A DNA stretch of 64,000 nucleotides from positions 3,038,001-3,102,000 of the forward strand of contig NZ_CP027482.1 of NCBI RefSeq assembly GCF_003443875.1, given 5' to 3'. Source of the DNA: Aeromicrobium sp. A1-2. Its GTDB lineage: Bacteria > Actinomycetota > Actinomycetes > Propionibacteriales > Nocardioidaceae. Position 1 is the first letter of the stretch, and each line of letters starts with the position of its first letter. A program made the position numbers and the translations under genes. Below the pieces are notes generated by a model that was given only the letters and a program-made list of their open reading frames with translations, did not search any database and was not told the DNA's origin. This document shows, in pieces, positions 25,063 through 34,756 of this stretch.

Positions 25063-25101
25063 CCGGCCATCCTTTCAGGTGGGACCTCAAAGGATGGCCG
25101 G
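25063..25101 (-). promoter_or_regulatory. Strong hairpin sequestering the amidase ribosome site
   Basis: Perfect 13-bp arms CCGGCCATCCTTT (25063-25075) and AAAGGATGGCCGG (25089-25101) enclose AGGT-GGG-ACCT. On the minus-strand transcript the GAAAGG ribosome site of the amidase lies in the 3' arm, which ends 1 nt before the ATG. No T-run follows, so it looks like a translational block on read-through mRNA rather than a simple terminator. Confidence 0.65.
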
Positions 25102-25111
25102 CCGCATCGAG

Positions 25112-28100
25112 CTAGCGGTGCTGACCGACGCTCGGACGGCGCCGGGTGACCAGCATGGTGCCGGCCGCCACGCCGCTGAGTCCGAGCAGGAGCAGCCACA
25201 GCGCCGCGCCGCCGGTGTCGGGCAGCAGCCCGTCCGGCTGCGGAGCCGTGACGGTGGCGTCGGAGACTCCCTGCACACCACCGGCCGAGACGTTGCCGCC
25301 CTGGACCGAGGCTGTGTTGACGATCTTGCCGCCGTCCGTCGCAGTGATCTTCGTCGTGATGGTGAACGACGCGGAGTCATCCACCGCCAGCGTCTCGTCG
25401 AACACACACGTGATCGTGCGCCCGTCGATGTCGCACGACCAGCCCGCGCCCTTGGCGTTGGTGTAGGACAACCCCTTGGGCAGCTTGTCGACCACCGTGA
25501 TGGGCCCCGTCGTCTCGGTCGGGCCGATGTTGGTGACGGTGATGTCCCAGACCGCCGTGGTGCCCGTCTGGCTCGTCAGGCTCTTGTCGATCTGGAGCAC
25601 CGAGCTGCCGGTCACCGGCACGGTGACGGTCGACGTGTTGTTGTCCGGATCGGTGTCGTCCGCCGCCGTGCTGACCGCAGCCGTGTTGGAGACCGTCGGG
25701 TACGCCAGGGCACCCACGTCGACGGTCAACGAGATCGCCTCGGTCGCGTCGACGGCGAGATCGCCGTCGCGGGTGCAGGTGACGAGCTGGTCGACCGCAG
25801 CGCACTCCCAACCGGTCGCCTCCGCGGAGACGTACGTCAGGCCCGCAGGCAGCTCGTCCGTCACGGTCACGACACCCGGGTCCGCTGTGGGCCCATCGTT
25901 GTGGACCGTCAGCGTGTAGGTGCCCTCGGTGCCGACCTCGAGCTCGCCGACGAGCTCCTTGACGACGCTCAGGTCGACCTTGGGCGGCACGACGACATCA
26001 TCGGTCGCGGCATCGTTGCTGTCGTCGGTGTCCTCGGAGCTCGTGCTGACCGTCGCTTTGTTCTTGACGCCCGGGTAGGCGTCGGCGGTCACCTCGACCA
26101 CGACGCTGAGCGGCGCGGCGTCGGCGCTGGGTGCCAGCGGGTCGTCGAGCGTGCAGGTGCCCGCATCGTCGCAGGTCCAGCCGTCGCCCTCGGCGCTGAC
26201 GAAGATCAGCCCGTCGGGCAACGCGTCGGCGAGCTCGACGTCGCGGGCCTCGGAGGGTCCGTCGTTGGTGACGTCGATCGTGAACGTCAGCCGCTCGCCG
26301 ATCTCGACCGCACCCGTGTGGCTCTTCTTCACCGACAGGTCGACCTCGTCGGTCGGCGTGACGGTGTCGGACGCGACATTGTTGTCCACGGGGTCCGGCG
26401 TCACCGATCTCACCGTGACGCCGTTGTCGAGCTTCACGCCCGACGTGTCCGCGGCGATGTCGACCTTCATGTCGAGCGCCGGAGCATCGGCACCCGGAAG
26501 CACCGGGCCACCGGAGACCAACGTGCAGACGACCTCCTGGCCGTCGTCGTCGATCTCGGCCGCGACACAGCTCCACGCGTCGTTGGCCGACACGTAGGTC
26601 ATGCCGACGGGCAGCTGGTCGATCAGCGTGATGGGGCCACGCGCATCCGACGGGCCGTTGTTGTGACCCGTGATCGTGAACGTGAAGTCCGTGCCCGCCA
26701 CCGGCGTGCCGGTGTGGGACTTCGTGACAGTCAGGTCGGCGTTGGTCGTCGCGGTGACTGTGTCCTCGGCGGTGTTGTCATCGTCGTCGTCGCCCGGTGT
26801 CGCGGTGGACACCGTGGCGCTGTTGGTCAGCTCGGTGTCGGCGTCGACGCCGCTGCCCACCTTCGTGACGACCGTGATCGCCGGAGCCTCGCCAGGGGCG
26901 AGGTGGGTCCGGGTGCAGCCCAGCGGCGCCTGGTCGCACGTCCAGCCGGTGCCGCTGACCGAGACGACCGTGACACCGGACGGCAACAGGTCCGCGACGG
27001 ACACGCCATCGGCCGTCGACGGTCCGTCGTTGGTCACCTGGATGGTCCAGGTGATGGAGCCGCCCGCGTCGATCGTCTCCACGTTGGCTGTCTTGGTGAT
27101 CGAGACATTGGCCTCGTCGTCGATGACGGTGCGGTCCGAGGCCGAGTTGTTGCCTGGCGTCGGGTCGGCGTTTGGGCCGTCGACCGTGACGATGTTGTGC
27201 ACGACGGCCGGGCCGGCATTGACGCCGACGTCGAACTTCAGCGCCAACGTGAGCGAGCCGCCGTCGACGATGCCGCCGAGGTTCTCGCAGGACACCGTCC
27301 CCGCGTCCACGGAGCACGTCCAGCCCGCACCGCTCACGCTGTTGTAGGTCATGCCGGCCGGCACGGTGTCCTCGACCGTGATCAGGCCGGCGGTGTCGGA
27401 GGGGCCGTTGTTGGTGACGATGACTGCGTAGGTGATCGGCTCACCCGCCACGGCATTGCCGCGGTGCGCCTTGGTGACCTTGAGGTCTGAGGACAGCTCG
27501 GGCGTGTTGACGTCGTCGTCGGTCGAGCCGACCGGGTCCTCGGTCGCCGTCGCGGTCGCCTTGTTGACGATCTCGCCGGTGTAGTCGGACCTGACGTCGA
27601 CGATGATCTCGACGCTGGTCGCCGCGGCCTCGCCCACGCCGAGCGATCCGTCCAGATCGCAGGTCACGACCTGATCAGTGTTGTCACAGGTCCAGTCGGC
27701 GTTGCCGCCGCTGACGAAGGAGAGGTAGTCCGGCAGGGTGTCGGTGATCGCCACACCCGTCGCGGTCGACGGTCCGTTGTTGGACACGTCCAGCACATAG
27801 GTCGCCGGGGAGCCGGCCACAGCGGCACCCGGTCCCTTGAGCGTCTTCTGCAGGAACAGGTCTGCGGTGCGCGTCGGGTCGTCGCGCGTCGTCGAAGTGT
27901 TGTTGTTCTCGGCGACCTCGCCTGCAGGTTCGGGCGTCGTGCCACTGACCTTGGCGGTGTTGACGACCTCATCGGTCTGCGTCGCGGAGATCTTTGCGTC
28001 GATCACGATCTGACTCGCGCTGGCCAGGGCCAGGAGCTTGGCGTCGCGCGTGCAGGTGACGACACCGCCGTCCTCGTCACAGGCCCAGCCCGCGCCGCCG

Positions 28101-31100
28101 GCGGAGACGTAGGTGGAGCCCGCGGGCAGGGTGTCGGTGACAGTGATGGGAGCCCGCGAGGTCGACGGACCGAGGTTGGTCACGTCGAGGGTCCACGTTG
28201 CTTCCTCGCCCGCCGTCACCTCACCGGTCAGCTCCTTGATGATCGACAGGTCGGCGAACGTCTCCGAGACGACCTTGACCGTGTCTTCGTCGTTGTCCGG
28301 GTTGGGGTCATAGGTGCGCGCGTCGACCGATGCCCGGTTGACGATGTCGGTACCGGCCGGCAGGTCAGACCTGACGGTGCCCGTCGCGGTCAGCACGGGA
28401 GCGTCGGCGTCGGCCGCGAGCGGCCCGGGTCGGGTGCAGGAATAGGTGTCCGTCGCGGCCGAGCAGGTCCAGCCGTTGCCGGTGATCGAGAAGTCCGCGA
28501 TGCCGGCCGGGATCTGGTCGGTCACCACGATCGGGCCGACCGCAGGATCGTCGCCGGCGTTGCTGACCGCGATCTTCCAGCTGAACGACTCGCCCGCGAC
28601 GGGTGTGTCGTCAGGGTCGACCGTCTTGACGATCGCCAGATCCGCGGAGTGGATGCGTGCCGTGGCAGAAGCCGGGCCGCCGTGATAGCTGCCCGCACCG
28701 CTTGAACCGGCATCCGTCGCATCCTCGGCGGTGACCGAGGCGGTGTTGGTGTGCGCCGTGGCGGAGCCAGCGCCGGCGTCGGTCAGGGCGCCGGTCAGCG
28801 GTGTCGCGGTGTAGGTGATGACGATGGTCTTGTCGACCGCTAGACCTGTCGAGGCAAGCCCCGTCCAGGCGATGGTCTGCGGGTTACCCTCGTCATCGGT
28901 CGTCGGCGCCATCGGCGCGGCCGCGGCATCGCCGACCTTGACCGTCGCGCTGTTGAACACCCAGTTCTTGGGCAGCAGGTCCGAGACCGCGATGTCATAG
29001 GCCGGCGAGTCGCCGTCGCTGGTCACGGCGATCTCGAAGTTCTGCGGAGCACCGACGTAGGAGACGTCGCTGCCGACGACCCGCTTGGCGATCGTGACGT
29101 GCGGGAACTTCGGGGTGACCTTCGCGGTCGCCTTCGGTCCGACGTACTCCCGGCCGTCGGCCGGCAGGCTCTCGAACTCGGTGACCTGCGCGGTGTTGGT
29201 CAGCGCGGTGCCGGCGAGCGTCGAGCTTGCGGCGAGCCTGGCCTGGTAGGTGAAGGTCGTCGTGCTGCCCGCGCCCGAGGCGGTCAGGACCGCGACGTCC
29301 CACGTGATGGTGCGCGAGTCGCTGTCGTACGTGCCGCCACCGGTGATGGTGTCGGTGTCGACGACGACTCCGACCGGCACGACGTCCTCGACCACGACAT
29401 TGTGCGCGTCGCTGACGTTGGCGCCGCCGGGGTTGGAGGCCGTGACGGAGTAGGTGAACACGTCGCCGGGGGCCGGCGTCGTGCCGACGACCGACTTGGT
29501 GATCGCAGTCCTGGGCTCCAGCACCGTGTAGGTGACCGCACCCGAGGTGGCCGTCTTGTCCAGGGCGGTGCCCGCGTTGGCCGGCTCGTCCTTGTTGGTC
29601 AGGTTCCACTTGGCGCTCGCGGTGTTCGAGCGGACCTTGCCGATCGTGTTGCACGCGGTCGTGGCGACTGTGGTGCAGTTGTCGACCACCTCGGCGGAGA
29701 AGGTGATCGTGACGGTGCGCGCGCGGGCGTCCGACGGGAGGTCGCCGAAGTACCAGCCGACGGTCTGACCGCTGGCGGCCAGAGCCGTGCCGTTGGACGG
29801 AGTCGCGCACGCGGTCGTGTCCGCGTAGGTGCAGGTCACCGAGCTGGTCGTCAGGCTCGTCGGGTCAAGACCCGGCGGCAGCGTGTCGATCACCGAGGCG
29901 TCGAAGAAGATCGTGCTCGCCGGGAACGTCGCCGAGACGGTGTACTCGGCGCGCTCGCCGACGATCAGGGTCGAGTCCTCGATGGTCTTGGTCACCGTCG
30001 CGCCGGGCACCGTGAGCGTCTTGTCATCGGTCGCCGAGAGCACCTGCTCGGTGGCGGAGGTGTTGCCGCCGTCGTTCAACGAGCTGCCCGTGAGGGTCGC
30101 GACGTTCTTGTACGCCCGCCCGCCGGCCGCGTCGTTGCCGACCGTGACGGTGTAGGTCAGGGTTGTGGACGCGCCGCCGGCGATGGCGCCGACGGCCCAC
30201 GTGATCGTCGTGCCGGTGCCGGGCACCGACGCGCACGCATCGCCACTTGCTGAGGCAGCCTGGCTCGCTGCCGCCGGCAGTGACGTGACCGTGAGGCCTG
30301 CCGGCACACAGTCGATGACGACGGTGTCGTACAGCGTCGGGCGTGAGGCGGCGTTGGACGCGGTCAGCACGTACTCACGGCTGTCGCCGATGACGGGCTT
30401 GGTGTCCTGGACCGGCGGCGTGGTCAGCGTCTTGGTCAGCGCCGGGAGCGGGTGGACCAGCTTGACGGTCGAGGTGGCTTCGACGTCTGGGACGGCGATC
30501 AGTCCGCCGAGCAGCGTCTTGCTGCTGAACGTCGCGGTGTTGACCCGGGTGGCGTTCGCGGTCTGGTTGGCCCTGACCTTGGCCACGATGTTGACCTGGA
30601 AGACCTGATCTTCGTCGGTTGCGTTGGTCCACGTCGCGGGCAGCGTGAGCGTGCCGTTGGTGGCGTTGAGTGCTGTCGAGGCCGGCAGCGGGTCGGTCGC
30701 CGGGGTGGCTCCGGCCGCAGAGTAGCCCGCGGTCGCGCTGACGAAGTCGAGGTTGTTGGGCAGCGGATCGGTCAGGACCCCGTTGTAGACCGTGGTGCGC
30801 GCCGGGATCGTGGCCCGGATCGCGTACGTGACGGTCTCGCCCGGCACCGCATCGCTGGCGCCGTTGTTGGTCTCGTTGACCGAGGTCGTGTTGGCCTTGG
30901 CCAGCTTCACGGGCGGGAGCTTGACGAAGGCCGTGTCGCTCGCGACCGGCGCGTCGACCAGGTCGGCGTCCAGGTCGCTCTTGATGTTGTCGGCCGGGTA
31001 GTGGCTCGCGGACACGTCGGCCAGGTTCGTCGGGGTCGTGTAGGTCTGGACCGCGGCGACGTTCAGGTAGGTCGTGTCGACGCTCGTGTTGGTCGGGATT

Positions 31101-33703
31101 GTGACGTCGTACGTCACCGAGTCGGTGGCACCGGCGGCGATCGGACCCGGCAGGGTCCACACGATCGCACTCAGCGTGTCATTGCCGGCGAAGGTCGGGT
31201 GCCCCGGCACATCGGCCGGATCGGTGCAGACTCCGCCATCGGTGATCACCGCGACGTCGTCACACGTGAACCCGGGCGGGAGGACGTCCCAGACTGCGAT
31301 GTCGGAGACCGGGATCGCGTTGCCGTTGGCCGCCGTGCCGAGGTTCTCGACCTCGACCTTGTAGCGCACGACGTCGCCGTGCTTGACGATCTGGCTGTCG
31401 GCGTAGACCCCGAGCGGGTCGGTCTTCGCCACGGTCTTGCTGATGCCGACCGGGGTCACCGGTGGCGTCTGGAAGTCAACCTTGTCGCGCAGGGAGGAGA
31501 CCCGGCCGGCGCGGTTGGTCCAGCGCAGCTTGGCCAGGTTGCCCTGCACGTCGACGACAGCCTTGTCGTTGCTCTGCACGATCGCGCTGAGCCGGAAGGC
31601 GAAGACGTCGCCCTTCTCGACATAGCGCGCGTCGCCCAGGACCTCACCCGGACGGAAGGAGGCGGAGCCGTCGGCGAACGCGGTGTCGATCGTCGCCGGG
31701 TCGACCGTGAACTGCGCAGTGTTGACTCCGGCCACGAGCTCGAACGAGCCGGGCTCATAGGCGAGGTTGTCCGGCAGGTAGTCCGTGATGACGGGCTTTC
31801 GAGTCGAGGTGCTGGTCGGGAACGTGACCCGGACCTGGAAGCACACCCGCGAGCCGATCGTGAACGGGTCGTCGCCGGGCTCGGCCTGCGTGTTCCGCCA
31901 GTTGCCGTCGGCCGGGTCGGCCGACCACGTGTCGTCGTCGCACGAGTGGGGGGCGGCGGTGTTCTTGAGGATCCGTTTGTCCAGCAGCGGCGCGTCCGAC
32001 ACCAGGGTCGCCGACGAGGTGTCCTTGACGGCCTGGGTGCCGGTCTCGGAGGTGTCGCCGATGGGTCTCGTCGTGCCGGTCAGTGCGACCCGGTTGGTGA
32101 ACGTGTCACCGGCCGCGGTCTCCTCGGGGTCGCCGTTGTACGTCGTGCGCATACGCACCTTGTGGCTGATCGTGACCGACGCGTTGGCGGCGCTGAGATC
32201 GAACGCCTTGAACGTGACGACGAAGACGCCGTCCACGAAGTCGACGGTCTGGATCGCATCATTGCCGCCGGTGCCCGGCTCGCAGGAACCGGTGGCCGCC
32301 GCAGTGGCCGTCGACGTGTAGGTCGTCCCCGGAGCATCAGACGGGCACAGGCCGTCGGGCAGGGTGTCGACCAGCACGATGTCCGAGCCGTCGGTGTATT
32401 CGCTGGTCCGCACGAGGAGGTCGAACTGGGCCTCGTCGCCCTGACTGAACTTGTTGGAGTCCTTGATCGACTTGGCGACCGCGATGTCCTCGGACGTGAC
32501 GGTCTCGGTAGCCTTGTCACTGACCGGGACGTTGGAGTCACCGGCGACGTTCGGGCCCTGGTAGAGGCCGCTGGCCACTGCTCGGTTGGTGTACGCGATC
32601 TCGCCGCCGGTCTCCCGGGTCGAGCTGCCGGTGTTGTTGTCGAGGTTGGCGGTCGAGACGAATCCCGAGCCGGCCGGCATCGCGTTCTCCAGAAGCGGGA
32701 TGCCCGCCGCATAGGTGATCGTGTAGGTGTCGCCAGCAGCCAGATCGGCCGGCAGACGCCACTCGACGCGCGTGTAGACGCCAGCCGGGTAGCCGGTGGG
32801 CAGATTGCTGTCGACCGTCGTGACCGAGAAGGCAGTCAGGCAGTCGGGGACCGCAGGCGTGCCGTCGAGACCACCCGAATTCGTGTATTCCTCTGCCGCG
32901 CTGTTGTCGACCTGTCCGCAGCCCAGGAACTCCAGCCCCGCCGGGATGTAGTCGACGACCACGATCGTGTCGGTCGGGTTCACGCCGTTGTTGGTGACCT
33001 CGAGGCTGTACGTCGTGGTGCGGTCGTGCACGCCGCGCACCAGCTCGGCCTCCGAGCTCGGCTCGGTCTTCTTCAGCGAGATCGCGGTGACGGCCGTCGT
33101 GGCGGTGCCGCCGGCCTGGCTGATGTCGCTGTTGGCGATGAAGTCGCCCTGGGGGGTGAACTTGGCGAGCGTCCGCTCGTCGCCACTGGCGTAGCCGGTC
33201 GCCGAGTTGGTGACCTCCGAACCGACCGGGTAGGCGATCGGATCGGGCTTGACCTGATAGGTCAGCGTCACGTCGGACCCGTCGGGCAGATCAGCGACAT
33301 TGCTCCAGATCAGGATCGTCCGACCGGTCGGATCACCCGCGGCGTCGACCTCGGGAATCTGCTTGGGGGCGTCGAGTCCTGCGGGGGCGGAGGTCGACAC
33401 GTACTCGACGTCGGCCGGCAGGACATCACGGAACGTCAGGTTGTACTGGAAGTCGCTGTCACCGTCGTCGGCCGGATTGCTGGCCTTGATCGAGTAGGTC
33501 ACCGGCGAGCCGACGAGCACCGTCGCGGGCGCCGACTTGTCCACCGTGATGCTGACCGGTGCCGCGGATGCGGGAGCCGACGTCGTGACGACAGCCAGTC
33601 CGCTCAACGCCAGCACCGCGGCCACAGCGACCGTCAGCCGCCGTCCGCCGGGAAAAAACGTGCGCCGCGTACGGCGCGCAAAAATAACCCCTGTTTGGCT
33701 CAT
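25112..33703 (-). CDS. Giant cell-wall-anchored DUF11 repeat surface protein
   Basis: A 2863-residue exported protein. A signal peptide (about 1-48; ending PASAAP) leads into about 19 DUF11-type immunoglobulin-like repeats. Ten longer, diverse repeats cover residues about 50-1790 and nine compact ones of 115-125 residues follow; the compact repeats share the pattern ADLSI.K, VTN.GPS, DTLPAG.TYVS and GWTC. The C-terminus has LPDTG (2827-2831), a membrane helix and a basic tail (TRRRPSVGQHR), the sortase anchor. It should form a long filament on the cell wall; adhesion or cell-cell contact is inferred. The ATG at 33701-33703 has a GGGAG ribosome site. No sortase gene is in the window. Transcription may run into the amidase gene 50 bp downstream. 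Confidence 0.92.
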   Translation of the reverse strand: MSQTGVIFARRTRRTFFPGGRRLTVAVAAVLALSGLAVVTTSAPASAAPVSITVDKSAPATVLVGSPVTYSIKASNPADDGDSDFQYNLTFRDVLPADVEYVSTSAPAGLDAPKQIPEVDAAGDPTGRTILIWSNVADLPDGSDVTLTYQVKPDPIAYPVGSEVTNSATGYASGDERTLAKFTPQGDFIANSDISQAGGTATTAVTAISLKKTEPSSEAELVRGVHDRTTTYSLEVTNNGVNPTDTIVVVDYIPAGLEFLGCGQVDNSAAEEYTNSGGLDGTPAVPDCLTAFSVTTVDSNLPTGYPAGVYTRVEWRLPADLAAGDTYTITYAAGIPLLENAMPAGSGFVSTANLDNNTGSSTRETGGEIAYTNRAVASGLYQGPNVAGDSNVPVSDKATETVTSEDIAVAKSIKDSNKFSQGDEAQFDLLVRTSEYTDGSDIVLVDTLPDGLCPSDAPGTTYTSTATAAATGSCEPGTGGNDAIQTVDFVDGVFVVTFKAFDLSAANASVTISHKVRMRTTYNGDPEETAAGDTFTNRVALTGTTRPIGDTSETGTQAVKDTSSATLVSDAPLLDKRILKNTAAPHSCDDDTWSADPADGNWRNTQAEPGDDPFTIGSRVCFQVRVTFPTSTSTRKPVITDYLPDNLAYEPGSFELVAGVNTAQFTVDPATIDTAFADGSASFRPGEVLGDARYVEKGDVFAFRLSAIVQSNDKAVVDVQGNLAKLRWTNRAGRVSSLRDKVDFQTPPVTPVGISKTVAKTDPLGVYADSQIVKHGDVVRYKVEVENLGTAANGNAIPVSDIAVWDVLPPGFTCDDVAVITDGGVCTDPADVPGHPTFAGNDTLSAIVWTLPGPIAAGATDSVTYDVTIPTNTSVDTTYLNVAAVQTYTTPTNLADVSASHYPADNIKSDLDADLVDAPVASDTAFVKLPPVKLAKANTTSVNETNNGASDAVPGETVTYAIRATIPARTTVYNGVLTDPLPNNLDFVSATAGYSAAGATPATDPLPASTALNATNGTLTLPATWTNATDEDQVFQVNIVAKVRANQTANATRVNTATFSSKTLLGGLIAVPDVEATSTVKLVHPLPALTKTLTTPPVQDTKPVIGDSREYVLTASNAASRPTLYDTVVIDCVPAGLTVTSLPAAASQAASASGDACASVPGTGTTITWAVGAIAGGASTTLTYTVTVGNDAAGGRAYKNVATLTGSSLNDGGNTSATEQVLSATDDKTLTVPGATVTKTIEDSTLIVGERAEYTVSATFPASTIFFDASVIDTLPPGLDPTSLTTSSVTCTYADTTACATPSNGTALAASGQTVGWYFGDLPSDARARTVTITFSAEVVDNCTTVATTACNTIGKVRSNTASAKWNLTNKDEPANAGTALDKTATSGAVTYTVLEPRTAITKSVVGTTPAPGDVFTYSVTASNPGGANVSDAHNVVVEDVVPVGVVVDTDTITGGGTYDSDSRTITWDVAVLTASGAGSTTTFTYQARLAASSTLAGTALTNTAQVTEFESLPADGREYVGPKATAKVTPKFPHVTIAKRVVGSDVSYVGAPQNFEIAVTSDGDSPAYDIAVSDLLPKNWVFNSATVKVGDAAAAPMAPTTDDEGNPQTIAWTGLASTGLAVDKTIVITYTATPLTGALTDAGAGSATAHTNTASVTAEDATDAGSSGAGSYHGGPASATARIHSADLAIVKTVDPDDTPVAGESFSWKIAVSNAGDDPAVGPIVVTDQIPAGIADFSITGNGWTCSAATDTYSCTRPGPLAADADAPVLTATGTVRSDLPAGTDIVNRASVDARTYDPNPDNDEDTVKVVSETFADLSIIKELTGEVTAGEEATWTLDVTNLGPSTSRAPITVTDTLPAGSTYVSAGGAGWACDEDGGVVTCTRDAKLLALASASQIVIDAKISATQTDEVVNTAKVSGTTPEPAGEVAENNNTSTTRDDPTRTADLFLQKTLKGPGAAVAGSPATYVLDVSNNGPSTATGVAITDTLPDYLSFVSGGNADWTCDNTDQVVTCDLDGSLGVGEAAATSVEIIVDVRSDYTGEIVNKATATATEDPVGSTDDDVNTPELSSDLKVTKAHRGNAVAGEPITYAVIVTNNGPSDTAGLITVEDTVPAGMTYNSVSGAGWTCSVDAGTVSCENLGGIVDGGSLTLALKFDVGVNAGPAVVHNIVTVDGPNADPTPGNNSASDRTVIDDEANVSITKTANVETIDAGGSITWTIQVTNDGPSTADGVSVADLLPSGVTVVSVSGTGWTCDQAPLGCTRTHLAPGEAPAITVVTKVGSGVDADTELTNSATVSTATPGDDDDDNTAEDTVTATTNADLTVTKSHTGTPVAGTDFTFTITGHNNGPSDARGPITLIDQLPVGMTYVSANDAWSCVAAEIDDDGQEVVCTLVSGGPVLPGADAPALDMKVDIAADTSGVKLDNGVTVRSVTPDPVDNNVASDTVTPTDEVDLSVKKSHTGAVEIGERLTFTIDVTNDGPSEARDVELADALPDGLIFVSAEGDGWTCDDAGTCTLDDPLAPSADAAPLSVVVEVTADAYPGVKNKATVSTSSEDTDDSNDAATDDVVVPPKVDLSVVKELVGELEVGTEGTYTLTVHNDGPTADPGVVTVTDELPAGLTYVSAEATGWECAAVDQLVTCTRDGDLAVDATEAISLTVDVGALAYPTVSNTAAVSTAADDTDPDNNTSTVTVPVTGSSVLQIDKSLTSQTGTTAVWDITVTNIGPTETTGPITVVDKLPKGLSYTNAKGAGWSCDIDGRTITCVFDETLAVDDSASFTITTKITATDGGKIVNTASVQGGNVSAGGVQGVSDATVTAPQPDGLLPDTGGAALWLLLLGLSGVAAGTMLVTRRRPSVGQHR

Positions 33704-33791
33704 GCCATCAACTCCCGAGAACTATCAAACACTGCGAAGGGTGCAGGGAGCCGGTTGTGCACTCGCGCGACGCAGAAATCGTCCGATCAGA

Positions 33792-34700
33792 CTATGCCGA
33801 GTGATCCCGCATAGCCATGCCAAAGGTGTCGTGGAGAAAAACTATTTGATCTGCGACGACCTGATCGAACCATGGCTCGAGGTAGACGTCGAAGTGACCC
33901 GTGCGGTAGCGCTTGATGCGGCCGTGCCGAGCCTTGCGCACGTGCCAGATGGTCGAGCGCGCCGGCGCGACGCTGTCCTTCATCGCGATGCAGAACAGGG
34001 CGGGACACTCCAGAGAGGCGGCAGCCCGGCCCGGGTAGTACATCGCGATGCGCAGCCCAATGCGCGCAGCGACGCTGTCGGGCAGATCCCGACCGGCCGG
34101 GATGAGCGCCTCGAACCCGGGCCCGGCATCACGCGCCGTCATGAGTGCCGCGTCCCGCCGACCACCGACCAGCCGGACCCGCAAGGGGTCGGCTCCGCGC
34201 GCGGCGCGCAGCAGGTCACGTAGCGCGAGCACCGACACCTTCGCGGTGCTGACCAGCCCGAGCGCGCGCAGCGAGGACAACCCGTCGGTGAACGGGACCT
34301 GCGAGATGACTGCCGCAATCTGCCCGTCTCGCGCTGCGGTCTCGATGACGTGCCCACCGCTGAACGAGGTGCCCCACAGGACGATGCGTTCCACGTCGAC
34401 CTGGGGCAGCGAACGTACGTGGTGCAGCGCCGCGGCCCAGTCATCGAGCTGGCGCGCGATGTCGAGCAGCCCGCGCGGTTCCCCCTCACTGGCGCCGAAG
34501 TGGCGATAGTCAAAGACCAGCACCCGATAGCCCTCGGCGGCGAACCGCTCGGCATAGGCGTCGAGCCGCATCTCCTTGACCGCGCCCAGTCCGTGCGCCA
34601 TCACGATGACCGGTCCGCGGCTCTGGGCGGCGGCCGGCTCGAACCACCAGCCCGCGCACCAGCCGGGCCCCGAGGCGAAGCGGGTGTCGACGCGGCTCAT
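33792..34700 (-). CDS. Alpha/beta hydrolase, dienelactone/acetyl-xylan-esterase-like
   Basis: A 302-residue alpha/beta-hydrolase fold enzyme. The oxyanion region is VMAHGLGAVKEM (about 33-44), the nucleophile elbow GTSFSGG (about 110-116), and the late acid/His pair lies in KDSVAP and RTGHFDVY. Such proteins are esterases, lipases or dienelactone hydrolases; the substrate is unknown. No signal peptide, so cytoplasmic. The ATG at 34698-34700 lies 6 nt after a TACGAT -10 (34707-34712), predicting a leaderless mRNA. Divergent from the quinone oxidoreductase with a 56-bp gap. Confidence 0.85.
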   Translation of the reverse strand: MSRVDTRFASGPGWCAGWWFEPAAAQSRGPVIVMAHGLGAVKEMRLDAYAERFAAEGYRVLVFDYRHFGASEGEPRGLLDIARQLDDWAAALHHVRSLPQVDVERIVLWGTSFSGGHVIETAARDGQIAAVISQVPFTDGLSSLRALGLVSTAKVSVLALRDLLRAARGADPLRVRLVGGRRDAALMTARDAGPGFEALIPAGRDLPDSVAARIGLRIAMYYPGRAAASLECPALFCIAMKDSVAPARSTIWHVRKARHGRIKRYRTGHFDVYLEPWFDQVVADQIVFLHDTFGMAMRDHSA

Positions 34701-34756
34701 GACCGAATCGTAGGACTGTGGGGGGCCACGGCCCGCCGGACCGCTAGCCTGCGGGG

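Noticed and set aside
30452..33814. 1120-aa open frame antisense to the DUF11 gene (and a similar 813-aa one at 25049-27490)
   Set aside because: It is the mirror of a repetitive high-GC gene; its product is a monotonous V/G/R/D/H mix with no domain, and it has no start signals. The DUF11 frame has a signal peptide, regular repeats and an LPDTG anchor.
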